64,000 nt of DNA from assembly GCA_022575985.1 (NCBI GenBank), contig JAKSXM010000007.1:55024501-55088500 (forward strand). The letters run 5' to 3'. The translations under genes were made by a program, and so were the position numbers. Origin of the DNA: Anagrus nilaparvatae (Eukaryota > Arthropoda > Insecta > Hymenoptera > Mymaridae). Under the pieces are notes generated by a model, which worked only from the letters and a program-made list of their open reading frames with translations, was not told the DNA's origin and ran no database searches. Positions 22,955 through 35,692 of the stretch are shown one piece after another (within the stretch, counting starts at the first letter, position 1; every line of letters starts with the position of its first letter).

Positions 22955-23783
22955 GTCTGGAAAATGTTATGGGTTCACAAAGTTGACCATTTTTTCACAA
23001 AAAAAAACTGAAATTAAGACACCGCGGAATAGTCTAGATTTATAGATTAGGCCAAAACATTCCCAGTTTCCATTTGAAATTTTTCAGTATCTCGGGTCTG
23101 GAGGGCAATGTCGGCCCTTCAAAGTTCCACCGTTTACCCGCGCTTAAAAAAATAACACAAACATATAAAGGGATCAAATTCATTGTATAGTCAGAACCTC
23201 TTAATTTCTAGGTAGATATTATGGATGAAAAATATTTATTTACCGCTAACTTGAGAAAACTTCTAAATTTTGCCATAAAAATGTCAAAAAGTAGTTTTTT
23301 TCAATTTATGCCCTCTAGTGGTGAAAATAACTATAAATTTTCTTGTCAAAATGTGTATTTGAATCGAAAATTTTCTCAAGAAGCATTTGGTCCTGTCAAA
23401 TTTTTCTCTAATACCGATAGAAAACCCATAAATTGAAAAAAAACTACTTTTTGACATTTTTATGGTAAAATTTAGAAGTTTTCTCAAGTTAGCGGTAAAT
23501 AAATATTTTTCATCCATAATATCTACCTAGAAATTAAGAGGTTCTGACTATACAATGAATTTGATCCCTTTATATGTTTGTGTTATTTTTTTAAGCGCGG
23601 GTAAACGGTGGAACTTTGAAGGGCCGACATTGCCCTCCAGACCCGAGATACTGAAAAATTTCAAATGGAAACTGGGAATGTTTTGGCCTAATCTATAAAT
23701 CTAGACTATTCCGCGGTGTCTTAATTTCAGTTTTTTTTTGTGAAAAAATGGCCAACTTTGTGAACCCATAACTTTTTCCAGAC
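22955..23783. mobile_element. Foldback element with about 365-bp near-perfect arms
   Basis: Arms 22955-23322 and 23421-23783 are close reverse complements, from GTCTGGAAAA at the ends to CAATTTATG/CATAAATTG at the centre; the unique spacer is about 100 bp. Because of the symmetry, two opposed open frames (23221-23436 plus, 23284-23517 minus) start with almost the same 27 residues; neither is a gene. Flanks give no clear TSD. Confidence 0.8.
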
Positions 23784-25295
23784 CCCGCAGTCAAAAAAAT
23801 GTTCCATAGAAGATGACAATGTTTTGGCCTTGGCTTAATAACGCTTTCATATGCGATTGGTAGAATAATAAATAAAATAGAAACTAGTTTGCCGCTCAAA
23901 TAAAGTTATTTTTTTTCCAGTTTACTTAAAATGTATCCATATATAAACTTTTTTTCATAACATGTTAATATTAATTATCATCAATCATGTCAATATCAAT
24001 CATAATTATAATAATACAAAAATTGCTAAATCATTTTTTACATTACCATAAAAATAGAAAATTCATGTAAACCAATTGAATATTCAAAACAAAAAAAACT
24101 TTTTCTTTTAATGTAAAAAAAAATATATATTTATTATTACATAAAACACACACACACATACACACACATATATATATGTAATAATCATATACATGAAATC
24201 CATCAGTTATAGGATATGACTGTAATATATTTTTTATACCCTTCGACAAAATATATAAAACTGTCTCATAAATTTTCTCCTTCTTATTATACCATAATGT
24301 TTAAATCCCCCTCTTAACATGAATCTAAAAAAGAAAATAAAATAGAAGATGTAAAAATTTTCTTACTCATTTTTTTTTTTGCTGTAAAGAATAAAAAAGG
24401 CCAATTTTTAAGTGTTATACTTTAGATCGTTTATTATCGCAATCGTCTGGACTGTCTCATGTGCGGACAATTTCACTTATTATTTATATTCAACCCTAAA
24501 GTCAATGTGTTTATTATTAAACATTGCATATTTTTGATTTTTTTTATATAACTAACGATGTCATTGCTCTTCTTTTATATATAAATTTAATACTTTGAAA
24601 CACTCTTTTCTAAATATATATTTTCAAGAAACACTACGCTTTTTAGACTCTTCTCTCGTTATAAAATAAACGACATACTTGGAAATAACGCATGTTTGAA
24701 ATCACATTTTTTTATTGTACAATTTTTTTTTTCTTTTTGCTTTTGACTGTGAAAAATTTAACGATTTTTTTACGAATTTAGATGTATTTGAATTCAGAAA
24801 CCGAATAGTTATACTTTTAAAAAGTTAATGGTTTAAAAAATATTTCATTATTTGTTTTCATTTTTTTGAAAAAAACTTTGTTTTTGATAAAGGGTAAAGA
24901 AAATTTTTTATGATACTTAAAATACAAGAAATATCATATGGTTTAAAAAAATGAAAAAAGCATGAGACATAACTAAAATGATCCATTGCTTTGTAAGCCC
25001 GTAGGCTATAACCTTATTTTCTTCATTGCATATTTTTCGGTTTGCTTTGCAGAAATTTAAAATTTGAGATATAGAAAAATAAATTTTCTTGTTTTAAAAA
25101 ATTTTTTTTGTGGCATGACATATTTTAATTTTAAAAAAAATTGAAAAATCATATTTGACTTGAATTTTTATAGTTAATACTGAAAAATAACAAACAAAAT
25201 TATTGAACTAAAACCATTTTTTCTATACTGCTATAAAATTCATACATGGTAAAATAATAATTAATAAATACATATTATAATATCGTAGTTTAATA
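23784..25295. other. AT-rich spacer
   Basis: No gene recognised; contains the microsatellite at 24145-24178. Confidence 0.5.
24145..24178. repeat. (AC)n/(AT)n microsatellite
   Basis: Alternating ACACAC units passing into ATATAT. Confidence 0.9.
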
Positions 25296-25478
25296 CACTA
25301 AAAAAAAAATCGTTTGCCACAAGCGGAAATATTCTGCTTGAAAATGACTTGAAACTATAATAATATTTTAAAAAAATTTTTCTATTTTCTTTACGATTAA
25401 GGACAAAGAGCAAGAAAGGAAAATTCCATTATCCACAAGCAGAAATCCGTTTGTCGCAAGTGGATTTTTATTTCAGTG
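25296..25478. mobile_element. 183-bp MITE, TIR CACTRAAAWAAAAAT, TA target
   Basis: Ends CACTAAAAAAAAAATCGTTTG and the complement of GGATTTTTATTTCAGTG, flanked by TA (25294-25295, 25479-25480). Subterminal GCCACAAGCGGA / TCGCAAGTGGAT pair as part of the arms. Same family as 18290-18654. Confidence 0.7.
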
Positions 25479-28109
25479 TAGACATTTCATAATTATAGAA
25501 TAATAACATTTGTTTTTTGCACATAACTAACAATAATTTTTAAGGAAGCAGTTTAGATTGATTTTAGGGCAAAAATCAATAATACCAAATTGAAGTATCT
25601 TATTTTAAAAGCTCATCTTTTGAGACCCTCCAAACCTAAAAATTTTGAACCTTTAATTTGTTTTCTGGATATTATCCACGAAAGTACGACTTGTCCATAA
25701 ATAAAGAATCGGCTTCGCCTCGGAAGGTAATTTACGTCCAGTTTGAGACATTCTTTAGTTTTCTGGACATGAGTCGTTAATATACTATAACTATTTATCA
25801 ATTTTAATAAAAAACTAGATGAATTTTCGATTCTCGTGTGAAATTAGTCGCCATTTATTAAAAAAATAAGATTTCTAAAATCGCAGCTCGATTATTCACT
25901 CCTAAAAGTTGACACCAAATACATGGGCTCTTATGGAACAATTTATCGTTTCGATAAGAAACAATGTTGTTTTTTGTGGCAACACTTAGAGCGAGCTACG
26001 ACTTTAAAAATCTTATTTGTTTTTTTGTTAATTGGCAACTAATTTCACTCGATGATCAAAAATCTAGGGTACTTTTTAAAATAATGCCATTCTAATTTAT
26101 ATAATATAACTTTCAATAAAGAAGCCTTAAAAAAAGCTCCAATGATTACTTGAAATTCAATTAATTTTCCAAGAAAAATAAATCAAGTGATAAATTGTAT
26201 GAAATAAAACTATTTTTAATAATAATTATAAATTTTATTATAATTAAAATTTAATTAAAATTCTAAAGAACCGTATTTAAAATTAAAATCTATCAATATT
26301 GTTACAGGAAAAACATTGATTTTGTAAACTTTATTAAATTTAACAGTATTCAACAGGATACATAATGAACAAAATAATTTACACGTAAAATTATAATTCA
26401 AGTTTCTCTCATGCATTTAACGAGTTATTTTCCTAATCATTTTTAAATTTTATTGAAAAGCAGAAAACATATAAAATACATTTTTTTTTATATTTTCAAG
26501 ATATTGAAAAATCTCAATAGCGTCACACAAAAAAAAGATTTTTGTATACTTTTTTTTGCAAAAAAATATTTTTTGATATTTTTTAAAGTTATGTCGTTTA
26601 TTTTAATAACGAGAGATAAAGACTGTAAAAGTGTTCCTTGAAAATTCATAAAAGTTATAATATGAAGAAGACTTTATAAAGTTTGTATAAAGTGAATCCT
26701 TATATTATGCACTTTAGTTACTATATCATAACAACATGCTATATATTAATTTAAGAAACTTTTTTTAATGCACTGAAAAAAAATTCTTTCAATTTAAATA
26801 TTCACGTTTAATTATGTTCTGTTTAATTTTATTAAAATATTGAAGTATAAAAACTAGACGCGTGAGGTTATCCGACTTTTTGAGTTGGATTGGTCTTGAG
26901 TTTCTTGCTTTGTTTGGTTTTTGGGTAAATCCGAAAAGTTTTAGAGATCCGGAAAAATACCGTGTTTACAATTTTTGAGAACTCCAAAATAAGACTTTGT
27001 GGGTTTGGTTACATTTTTTTGGTTCAAAAATACAAAGGTTGCAAATGGGTCGAAATTTTGGAGTCACTATTTTCTAAAGAATTATTATAGAAAAAAGTTA
27101 TAAAATTAAAAAATACGTCGGAAATTGGGCGTAAAAAAAAATAATTTTCATATCATTATCTTAGGGTTTTTCATGAATCCAAGTTTGAATTCCAGGCTGA
27201 TATATTTTCTCGATATCTACTTTAAGGTATATAAGTAGCACTCTAATATGTATATATAAATGCACACATAGAAGTACGTGTTTATAAGTACGTATTAAAA
27301 TGAGCATATACATATATACTTAAAACACACAGAAGAATAAATTAAATATGTGGCTGTGATTTACGAATAACGCATTCCGGTAGAATGCTCAAATAAAATA
27401 ACAAACGCAACTTTAACCTTTGCTCATTAGCGAAATAAAAAACATTGTCCATTCTTTTCATTCCACATTGGTGTGAGATTGTATACGTTTTTTTTTTATA
27501 TAAAAATGGTAAACCCTTTTTTTTCTGTTCAGTAATCGTTATTAAATAACATTGGTAAAGAAAGTAATGGATAAATAAAAATACAAAAGCCTTTAACTTT
27601 TTTACATGCATAAAAAAATTTCTATGCAATATTTTAACTTTGTTTTTTGCGTGGAAGTGTTTTTTTGCATAAGAAAAATATAATTACTATATATGACGAA
27701 TATCATACAGTTTCTACGTATATTTTGTTGCTGTTTTTTGTCTCTTTTTTTAACTACTTTTTCTACATTGTTTTTAACCACAAAGATAAATTTGCATGTA
27801 CAATTAAAAATTTTATCGTTATGAAATACCTTGTTTTATATAGATGACAAAATTTAAATTACGTTGTAATTAAGTTACAAAAAAAATAATAACAACAAAA
27901 TTGCGGTTAGATGAGACGTTTTCTTTTTTCATTATAAATTTTACATTAATTTTTTACAAGACACACATGCATGGATTCTTATCACAAAAACAGTATATGT
28001 ACTGCAAGGTGCTTAGAAAACACAAAACTTATACAACAAAATAAATTTCTATTGTACTTTCAGACTTTAATTCCAGATTTTAAAACTGACAAGGGGAGTT
28101 CAATACATT
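25479..28109. other. AT-rich spacer
   Basis: No gene recognised, apart from the small hairpin-family copy at 25691-25756. 26773 (GCACTGAAAAAAAATTC) looks like a solitary MITE end. Open frames here (for example 27342-27629) are low-complexity, with no motif. Confidence 0.5.
25691..25756. repeat. Dispersed hairpin family H, copy 2
   Basis: Reverse-strand copy of the sequence at 20731-20822, with about 25 bp missing from the middle; shares ACGTAAATTACCTTCCRAGGC and ATTCTTTATTTATGGACAA with it. Confidence 0.6.
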
Positions 28110-28815
28110 TGGAACACCAAATTACACCAAATGGTTATGGATGAGTTTGTTATGTTGAAAAAACATGCTGACTACCCTCCGTTCATTCCAATGGGCCTTC
28201 TGGGCCTAGAAACGCAGGGCTCAATGTTATAAAATAGGGTTTTTTGGTAATTTTCAATAAAACGTCCAAACCTCGCAAGTTAACCACTCTTCTGGTTGGT
28301 CTTATTTTTTTGGTTTAAGTGTCACCTTTCATTAGCCGTAAACCGCAATTTATTATCACTAATGCTCTCATCACTATAGCCAATTAACCGAATAGTCATT
28401 TTTGGTTAAAAATGACCAATTTTTAAATTGCTGCCAAATTTGTAATTTCTGACGAAAATGGATTTTATAGGTCTGACAAAAATTGTGCAAGCTTCAAGTT
28501 TTTACCAAAAAATTTTTACTTGTCTCATTTCCTTGATTCGTTTTTAAGAAATGGCTCTTCAAAGTTAACATTAAAAATGAGTTTTTTTACAAAATCGTAA
28601 AATTGGGACTGTGACTTTAAATTATCATATCTGATTAACAAATAATTGAAAAAGGTAAATTAAAGAAGTTTTAGAAACTCGAAGCTTGTACAAATTTTTT
28701 CAGACCTATAAAACCCATTTTCGACAAAAATTACAAATTTGGCAGCAATTTAAAAATTAGTCATTTTTAGCCAAAAATGACCGTTTGGTTAATTGGTTAC
28801 AGTGATGAGATAATT
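28110..28815. mobile_element. Foldback family F, copy 1 (right arm truncated)
   Basis: Carries the family F module: CAATTTTTAAATTGCTGCCAAA, then GACNAAAATNGAGTTTTATAGGTCT and the CAAGCTTCAAGTTTTYAAAAA block. Inner arms about 28370-28560 and 28600-28815 pair; the outer left part (28110-28365, with ACAAACTCATC-like and CCTTCTGGGCCTAGAAACGCAGGG blocks) has no right partner. Homologous to 30599-32274, 38138-40430, 43904-44949 and 58960-59456. Confidence 0.7.
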
Positions 28816-29660
28816 CAAAAAAATTAAATATTCGTCATGGACCTATCAGCAAAGAAAATTGAGTACGACATAGGGCTCTACGACTAGACAATATTTTTGG
28901 ATTACCATTATCGTATATTTAAAAAAATCTGAGAAAAAATACCCCTTATAAATGGTTATTTTCATAATTTTAAGGAGTGTTTAACATATTTTTTAGGGCT
29001 CTAGGGTCCCAATTTCTGGCATCAAAATAAATTTAAAACCTCTTAATGTATAAACATAATGATTTGAAACCCATCCCTACTTTCTTCAAAAAATATCTGT
29101 TAACCTAAATTGACAAAAATATTGATAAAAAAAATTATTAATACAAGTTTCACTGAAAAACTTTGTTATTAATTTATTTGTTTAAAGATTAAATATTCAT
29201 AGTTTTTGTTCGTATTTCTGTTCTAAACATAAGAAGAAATTTCCTTACTTAAGTTATGCCATCAAACTTATTTCTCTCTTTATATTGCAAAGTATACATT
29301 AAGTTTATGTATTTTCAAAAATTTTTACAATTTAAATTTTAATTGTAATTATAAAAGTTTGATAAAATAATAAAATAAAATTAAGATTGTAAACATTTCC
29401 TTTCTTTTTCTTATTTCATTTTGCATACTTATGCTTCATTTGTTAACTCTCTAGAATTCCATTATTAAAATTAACCAAGTTATTATTTTGAACAATCAAA
29501 ACTGTCTTGATTTATTCTATTTTAATTAAAAACTCACTCTTTCTTTTAATAAAACTAAACTAAAATAACTTTTTTACAAAAATTTAAAATATGCTACTAA
29601 CAAACAGTTTAAATAAAAATATTATAGGAGCATTTATTATTTTATTTATGCGTTTTAATT
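28816..29660. other. AT-rich spacer
   Basis: Nothing recognised. Confidence 0.5.
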
Positions 29661-29663
29661 TAA

Positions 29664-30435
29664 TACTCCAAAGAAAATACGGGTTTGGGTGGACTTACGG
29701 TTGCGAATACGAGATTTGCTCTATTATAAGTTTTTTGGGTCGCTGAACACGAAAATCGGGATCATTTGGCTAAGAAAATGGGGCTTCACCCTTAAATTTG
29801 CAAAAACTACCCCCAAAAGGGGGTATTTTTGATGTATTCGTCTTTTGAGGGTAGTTTTAGCTAATATAAGGGTGAAATATTAATTTTTCATTAAAAAATC
29901 CATGAAATTCGTTTTCAGCGACCCAAAAAACCCTTGTGGACCTAATCTTGGCGCAAAAAGTGCAGAAACAGCAAAAACACCCCTTTTGGGGGTAGTTTTC
30001 GGTAATTTAGGGGTGATATATTAATTATTAATAAAAAAATCCATGACAATCGTTTTCAGCGACCCCAAAAACCCTAGTGAACCAAATCTGGCCACAAAAA
30101 GTGGGAAAATAGCGAAAACACCCCTTTTGGGGGGTAGTTTTTGCTAATTTAAGGGTGAAATATTAATTTTACCTTCAAAAATCATTGAGATTCTTAATTA
30201 GCGACCCAAAAAACCCTTAGAAACTAATTTTTGGATAAATCCATCGACACAGAACGCGAATACATCAAAAATACCCCCTTTTGGGGGTAGTTTTTGCAAA
30301 TTTAAGGGTGAAGCCCCATTTTCTTACCCAAATGACCCCCATTTTCGTGTTCAGCGACCCAAAAAACCTATACTAGAGCAAATCTCGTATTCGCAAACGT
30401 AAGTCCACCCCCCCCCCCGTATTTTCTCTGGAGTA
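29664..30435. mobile_element. TIR element family A, copy 3 (TSD TAA)
   Basis: A 772-bp full copy with ends TACTCCAAAGAAAATACGGG and the complement of CCGTATTTTCTCTGGAGTA, flanked by TAA (29661-29663, 30436-30438). The interior has the same roughly 150-bp tandem units (ACCCCCTTTTGGGGGTAGTT, CAGCGACCCAAAAAACCC) as the copy at 2302-3061. No ORF of note. Confidence 0.85.
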
Positions 30436-30598
30436 TAAGGTGTGGTCTCACATTTTGGTTTCACTTTGGTCTGATAATTTTGATTATTACGGCCTAGATT
30501 CCAAGTTAAGGAGCTTTCACATATTATGTCGGTCAAAAAGTGACTTTTTTGCTTACCCTCCTGCCCCTATGTCGGAAAAATTGTACATTCGTATCCAT

Positions 30599-32274
30599 TA
30601 GACTGTGTCTTATTTTTTTTTTTCGATATTTTTTGTCTCCCCCCATTTTTTTGAATATTTTGGTCATAAAAAACACCCAGCTCCAAGGATTTTGATTTTT
30701 GATTTTTTTAACCCGTGCCGCCGGGCAGTTGAAGTTTCCCATTTAAATAACATGGGAATTTCGAGATGTTAGCTTTATAAATTTTTACAGAGGCCGCAAT
30801 ATGTTTTAAGAAGCTAGTTATTGCTGGAAAACATACTTTCATATGTTTTAAAGACATGAAAACCACCCTCCATTCATTCCAATGGGACTTCTGGGCCTAA
30901 ATCGCAAATTGACATGTTGGCTAAATCTTATAAAACAGGGTTTTTCGGTAATTTTCGATAAAACGCTGCAACCTCAAAAATTGACCAAAACACTTCTGGT
31001 AGGGCTACTTTTTTTTCTCTAAGTATTACCTTTCAAACGTCGTAAACCGTGTATTTTTATCACTGATTTTCTCAGCACTATAGTCAATTAACCTACTGGT
31101 AATTTTTGACCCTAAATGACCAATTTTTAAATTTGTTTAAACTGCTGCCAAAATTGTAATTTTTGACAAAATTAAGTTTCACAGGCCTAAAAAATTTTCT
31201 ACAAGCTTCAAGTTTTCAAAATTTCTTTACTCGTCTGTTTTCTTGAAATAGTTTTTAAGATATCGCTTTTCAAAGATAATTATAAAAATTGATTTTTTCT
31301 TTAAATCCTAAAATTGGGACTCTGACTTTAAATTATCATCTCTGGTTAATAACTTATTGAAAAGCAATGAGTAAAGAATTTTTGGAAATTTGAAACATGC
31401 AGATAATTTTTAAGACCTATAAAGCTCAATTTGGTCAAAAATTACAATTTTGACAGCAATTTAAACAAATTTAAAAATTGGTCATTTTTAGTCGAAAATT
31501 ACCGTCAGGTTAATTGGCTATAGTGATAAGAGAATCAATTTTAAAAGAACGCGGTTTACGGCGTTTAAAAGGTGACACTTACACCAAATAAATGAGACCA
31601 ACCAGAAGTGTTTTGATCAATTTTTGAGGTTGCAGCGTTTTATCGAAAATTACCGAAAAACCCTTTTTTATAAGATTTAGCCAACATGTAAATTTGCGAT
31701 TTAGGCCCAGAATTCCCTTTAGAATGAATGCAGGGCTGTTTGTACATCTTTCCAACATATGAAAGTATGTTTTCCAGCAATAACTAGCTTCCTAAAACAT
31801 ATTTAAAAATTTATAAAAATTTACAAAGCTAATACCTCGAAATTCCCATGTTATTTAAATGGGAAACTTCAAGTGCTCGGCGGCACCATAGATACATAAA
31901 GATATAGATGGAGCATTGAGCTCGAAAAATGTCCATCGTCTAAAAAGAGAAAAACAATAACTTTCCTAGTGTTTTATTTCTTTCTAACTGAATAATTAAC
32001 TTTCAATAGCGGCCTGAGCGGGGGTAAACTATAAACAGCAACACTAGGAAACTAATCTCGCATCTTTCTCTAATGCTTAAAAACGATGGACATTTTCACT
32101 TATAGGCTCTTATGTAGCATGCTCCATCTATATCTTTATGTATCTATGGGCGGCACGGGTTAAAAAAATCGAAAATCAAAATCCTTGGATCTGGGTATTT
32201 TTTATGACCAAAATATTCGAAAAAAATGGGGGGAGCCAAAAAATATCGAAAAAATAAAAAAAAGACACAGTCTA
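30599..32274. mobile_element. Foldback family F, copy 2 (TSD GTATCCAT)
   Basis: Ends TAGACTGTGTCTTATTTTTT and complement, flanked by perfect 8-bp direct repeats GTATCCAT at 30591-30598 and 32275-32282. The arms are about 650-700 bp and contain GGATTTTGATTTT, CCCATTTAAATAACATGGGA and the family F module. The right arm is interrupted by the 262-bp element at 31887-32148. An 8-bp TSD and TAGNNTG-type end fit a hAT-type non-autonomous element. Confidence 0.85.
31887..32148. mobile_element. 262-bp nested MITE (TSD GGCGGCAC)
   Basis: Perfect inverted ends CATAGATACATAAAGATATA (about 29 bp in all, to GGAGCAT), flanked by perfect 8-bp repeats GGCGGCAC (31879-31886, 32149-32156). The duplicated GC-rich octamer belongs to the host foldback's arm; the left arm of the host shows the uninterrupted form at about 30717-30726. 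Subterminal TGTCCATCG / CGATGGACA words also pair. Probably hAT-type. Confidence 0.9.
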
Positions 32275-32282
32275 GTATCCAT

Positions 32283-34923
32283 TCTTCAACGTCGTAAAAA
32301 TTGTATAAGCCCGCCTTGCATTTAAGAATTATATTTATTCAAAAATAAATTACAGAATATAAATTTTTATATACAGTACGTAAACTAATTATAGTTATTA
32401 ATTATTATTAGTAATTACAATATTCTTATTAGTATCACTTTTATGTATTCAAAAAATACCTATATACCAAGACTTTAGAGCTTTTATAACAAACAAAAAT
32501 AAGACTATGTTTATATATAAATTTAAATTTTTTGGTCCTATTTCAATTTAATTTTGCATTCAAGAGCACATGAGCATTGAAATATAATGCTTTTGTAACA
32601 TGAACGGTAGAAATAATTTTTTTATTACAAGAAGAATATCTGATAAAAATTATCAAAATAATTAAGTACTATAAATAAATTTGTATCAGAATTTTTAGGA
32701 AGTAAATAATAAAAATTTTTCATCGAACTTAACCATTTAAAAACTACACTTTTACTCAAGGCGCCTGTGTAACAAAGATATAGTAAAAAGCTGACGTTTT
32801 TACATGAATTTATTTAGTTAAGACCTACTTACATGTTTTCAGGAAGACCTAAGGAAAAAAATGCGGTAAAGATTTTTGCAACTAAGATGGGGTGCAAAAG
32901 GTCCACAATTCCCCCCCCCCCCTTGACCCATAAAGTTAAAAATAACCTTAACCTTTATTGCAATTTTGAAGGGATCTAGTTGGTATTGGGTGATATTATG
33001 GACGCTAAATCCGAATCTAATTTCAAAACCCAAGCTAGAGGGGTGTAACACCCTTATTTTCACTCGTTCAACACTTAGAATTTAATATTTCTTAAAAACC
33101 GATATTTTTTTATTTTGATCGGATCTATAGTAATCATTTTGAAATAATCTAAATCTTTAATCGAATTATTTGATCTACAACAATAAATCTTTTTATAAAT
33201 AAAATTCTATTAAATATATATTGTATTTCAATATTTAAATACTATAGAATTATAGTCCTCAATATAGTATAATAATTAATGAATATCGCAAAAGTATTTG
33301 TATTAATTAATCTGAGCCAAAGTTTCAAAGCCACAAAAATAAATTTAAAAGCTTCTAACATTCCAAACGGTTATATATGAATAATTCTTAGTGAAACTGA
33401 TCTAAAGAGTAAGTAAACAGGGAATTTGAAAAAAAAAACTAATTAATCAGGGTTTAGTATACAAAAATATGATACTACCCTAATTTTTAATGTTCTAGAT
33501 TCAAATTTAAAATGGCAACTATTTCTTCCAGTGAAACATTTGGAAATATTTTCGATTATTTGAAAAAATCTAAGCTAATTTTTCGATTGCATTCAAATTT
33601 TATTTTTTATTTGTGATACAAATCAAACCATTTTCCACGCTTAACGTCGTTTCTTTTATTATAAACATAATTCAAATACCTTCATACACCAATTAGTCAA
33701 TAAAAATGTTCTCGCAAGTGAAATTGATTCAAAAGGTTATATAAGGTCGGAATAATACAAAGCTTATAAGTTTAGGTGTATTTGTCTTCTTAGTATTTAG
33801 AAACTCAAAAAATGAATTACCATAAGTTTTTATACCGCAAAATTTTTCTTTGTCATCTTTTACTGTGACTGAAATTTTAACAGAATTTTAAAATTCATCG
33901 AATAATTTCTTTATTTTGTCAGTGGCCAGAAGACACGTATTTTTCGGCCGCGATGCGAAAAATACGTGTTTTCTTAGCCATTACAAAAAGAATGCCCCAG
34001 ATCGCATTTTGCCATGGCTTCGTTTTATATAGCAATTTATGTCTTATCTGAGGCGTTCTTTACTTTTACGACCTGGGATAAAAACATACTATTAAAATAT
34101 ATTTAAATTTTTCTTTAAAAGACCTCTTTTTTCTTATAGTTTTAGGTGGTTATTGTACTTTTTTGTAAAAGAAAAGTATAAAAACTTTAGAATCCCCCCC
34201 CTTCCCAAATATACTAAAAAAAGTACATTGAAAAACTAAAAATTTAGGGTGACTGAATGATTAAAAAATAAATTTTAAATAACTTTAAAAAAACAGATGC
34301 CATTTTAAAACCTGTGAACCTTAGAAATTGGAATAATATAATATTTTTGAACTCAGTTTAATAAGTTTTTTCATACTCAAAGACTTTTAAATTCCCAACA
34401 GGTTAGTTTCACTAAGAATCACTCATGTATAAAAATACTTTGTTTTACTAAAACTAAATTTTGAAATTGAAATTATAACAATAACAATAATAATAATAAC
34501 TGCATATTCAGTTTAATGAAAAGTTTAAAATTTCTATAATTGTTATTTGTTTTATCAGATCGGAAAGTGTCCAATATATTTAATAATGTATCAAACGAAA
34601 ACATTTTAAACTGTTTATATAGTTTATTTTTATATATTTTTATGCTAATCTAGTTATTTATGTGTAGAATTTATTCGTATATATGAAAATTTATATAAAT
34701 ATTTTAAATAAAAAAAAAAAAAGAAGAAAAATGTTTCAATATTTCAAAGAGGCCACATTATATTATGTGAAAAGCTATTGCGGCATTTCGGGTCGTCACC
34801 TCCTATATAACAGTTTCTTCTTTTTTTGGCAGGGTGCCTTGAAAATTATTGTTCGCGCCTTGTTTCCCTCCTGCAGTTGAAAAAGCTGGCAATATAACCC
34901 TTGTATATATAAATTTATATATA
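32283..34923. other. AT-rich spacer
   Basis: No gene recognised; includes hairpin-family copy 33987-34062 and, just left of it (33930-33980), a separate hairpin AGACACGTATTTTTCG / CGAAAAATACGTGTTTT. Confidence 0.5.
33987..34062. repeat. Dispersed hairpin family H, copy 3 (diverged)
   Basis: AAAGAATGCCCCAGATCGCA is answered by TATCTGAGGCGTTCTTT; the outer words match copy 1, the middle differs. Confidence 0.45.
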
Positions 34924-34925
34924 TA

Positions 34926-35690
34926 TCACGGGTCCCTTTAACATGTTTTGAATAAAGCCAAATTTGGAAGGTTCTTGCACTCGAAAAAAAATTACGGAAT
35001 ATTTTTGGTCTAGTTTTTTTGAGTAATTTAAGAACGAAAAGATAAAATTCGGCTGGGCACTTTTTGCGAAAATGCGTTTTGAAATATTGTGAGCGACCGT
35101 TTTAGAGTTTTCTTTTCATGATATCTCAGGAAGTATAAAACTTAAAATAACTTTTAAGTACTATTTTTACAACCCAAATTTCCTTGGCAACTCAAATTCG
35201 CTATTGTTTTTTAAAAATTTAAATTTTCGCGAAAATGACTAAAAATCAAAAAAAAATTGCAAAATCTCAAAAAATCTTTTAATTACTGTTTTCAATACTC
35301 AAATTCCCCTGCTTTTTTAAATACGCCATTTTTTTTTATTTTTGAAATTTGAGGTTTTGCAAATTTTCCTTAATTTTTAGTAATTTTCGCGAAAATTAAA
35401 ATTTTCTAAAAAATAATAGCAAATTTGAGTTGCCGAGGAAATTTTGGTTGTAAAATAGTATTTGAAAGTTATTTTAAGTTTTATACTTCCAGAGATATTA
35501 TGGAAACTAAACTCAAAAACGTCGTTTGCAATATTTCAAAACGCATTTACGCAAAAAGTGCCCAACCGAATTATTTCTTTCTGGTCTTAAATTACTCAAA
35601 AAAACTGGACCAAAAATATTCCGTGATTTTTTTTCGAGTGCGAGAACCTTCGATTTTGCCTTATTCAAAACATGTTAAAGGGACCCGTGA
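34926..35690. mobile_element. Foldback element, TIR TCACGGGTCCCTTTAACATG
   Basis: A 765-bp element with about 300-bp arms (34926-35235, 35385-35690), flanked by TA (34924-34925, 35691-35692), although the left flank is an AT microsatellite. Shared blocks include GGTTCTYGCACTCGAAAAAA, TTTTGCGNAAATGCGTTTTG and TTGCCRAGGAAAT. The 111-codon frame over the right arm is a by-product. Confidence 0.75.
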
Positions 35691-35692
35691 TA

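Noticed and set aside
23221..23517. Two opposed open frames with the same N-terminus as paired genes
   Set aside because: They arise from the two arms of one palindrome and contain no known domain.
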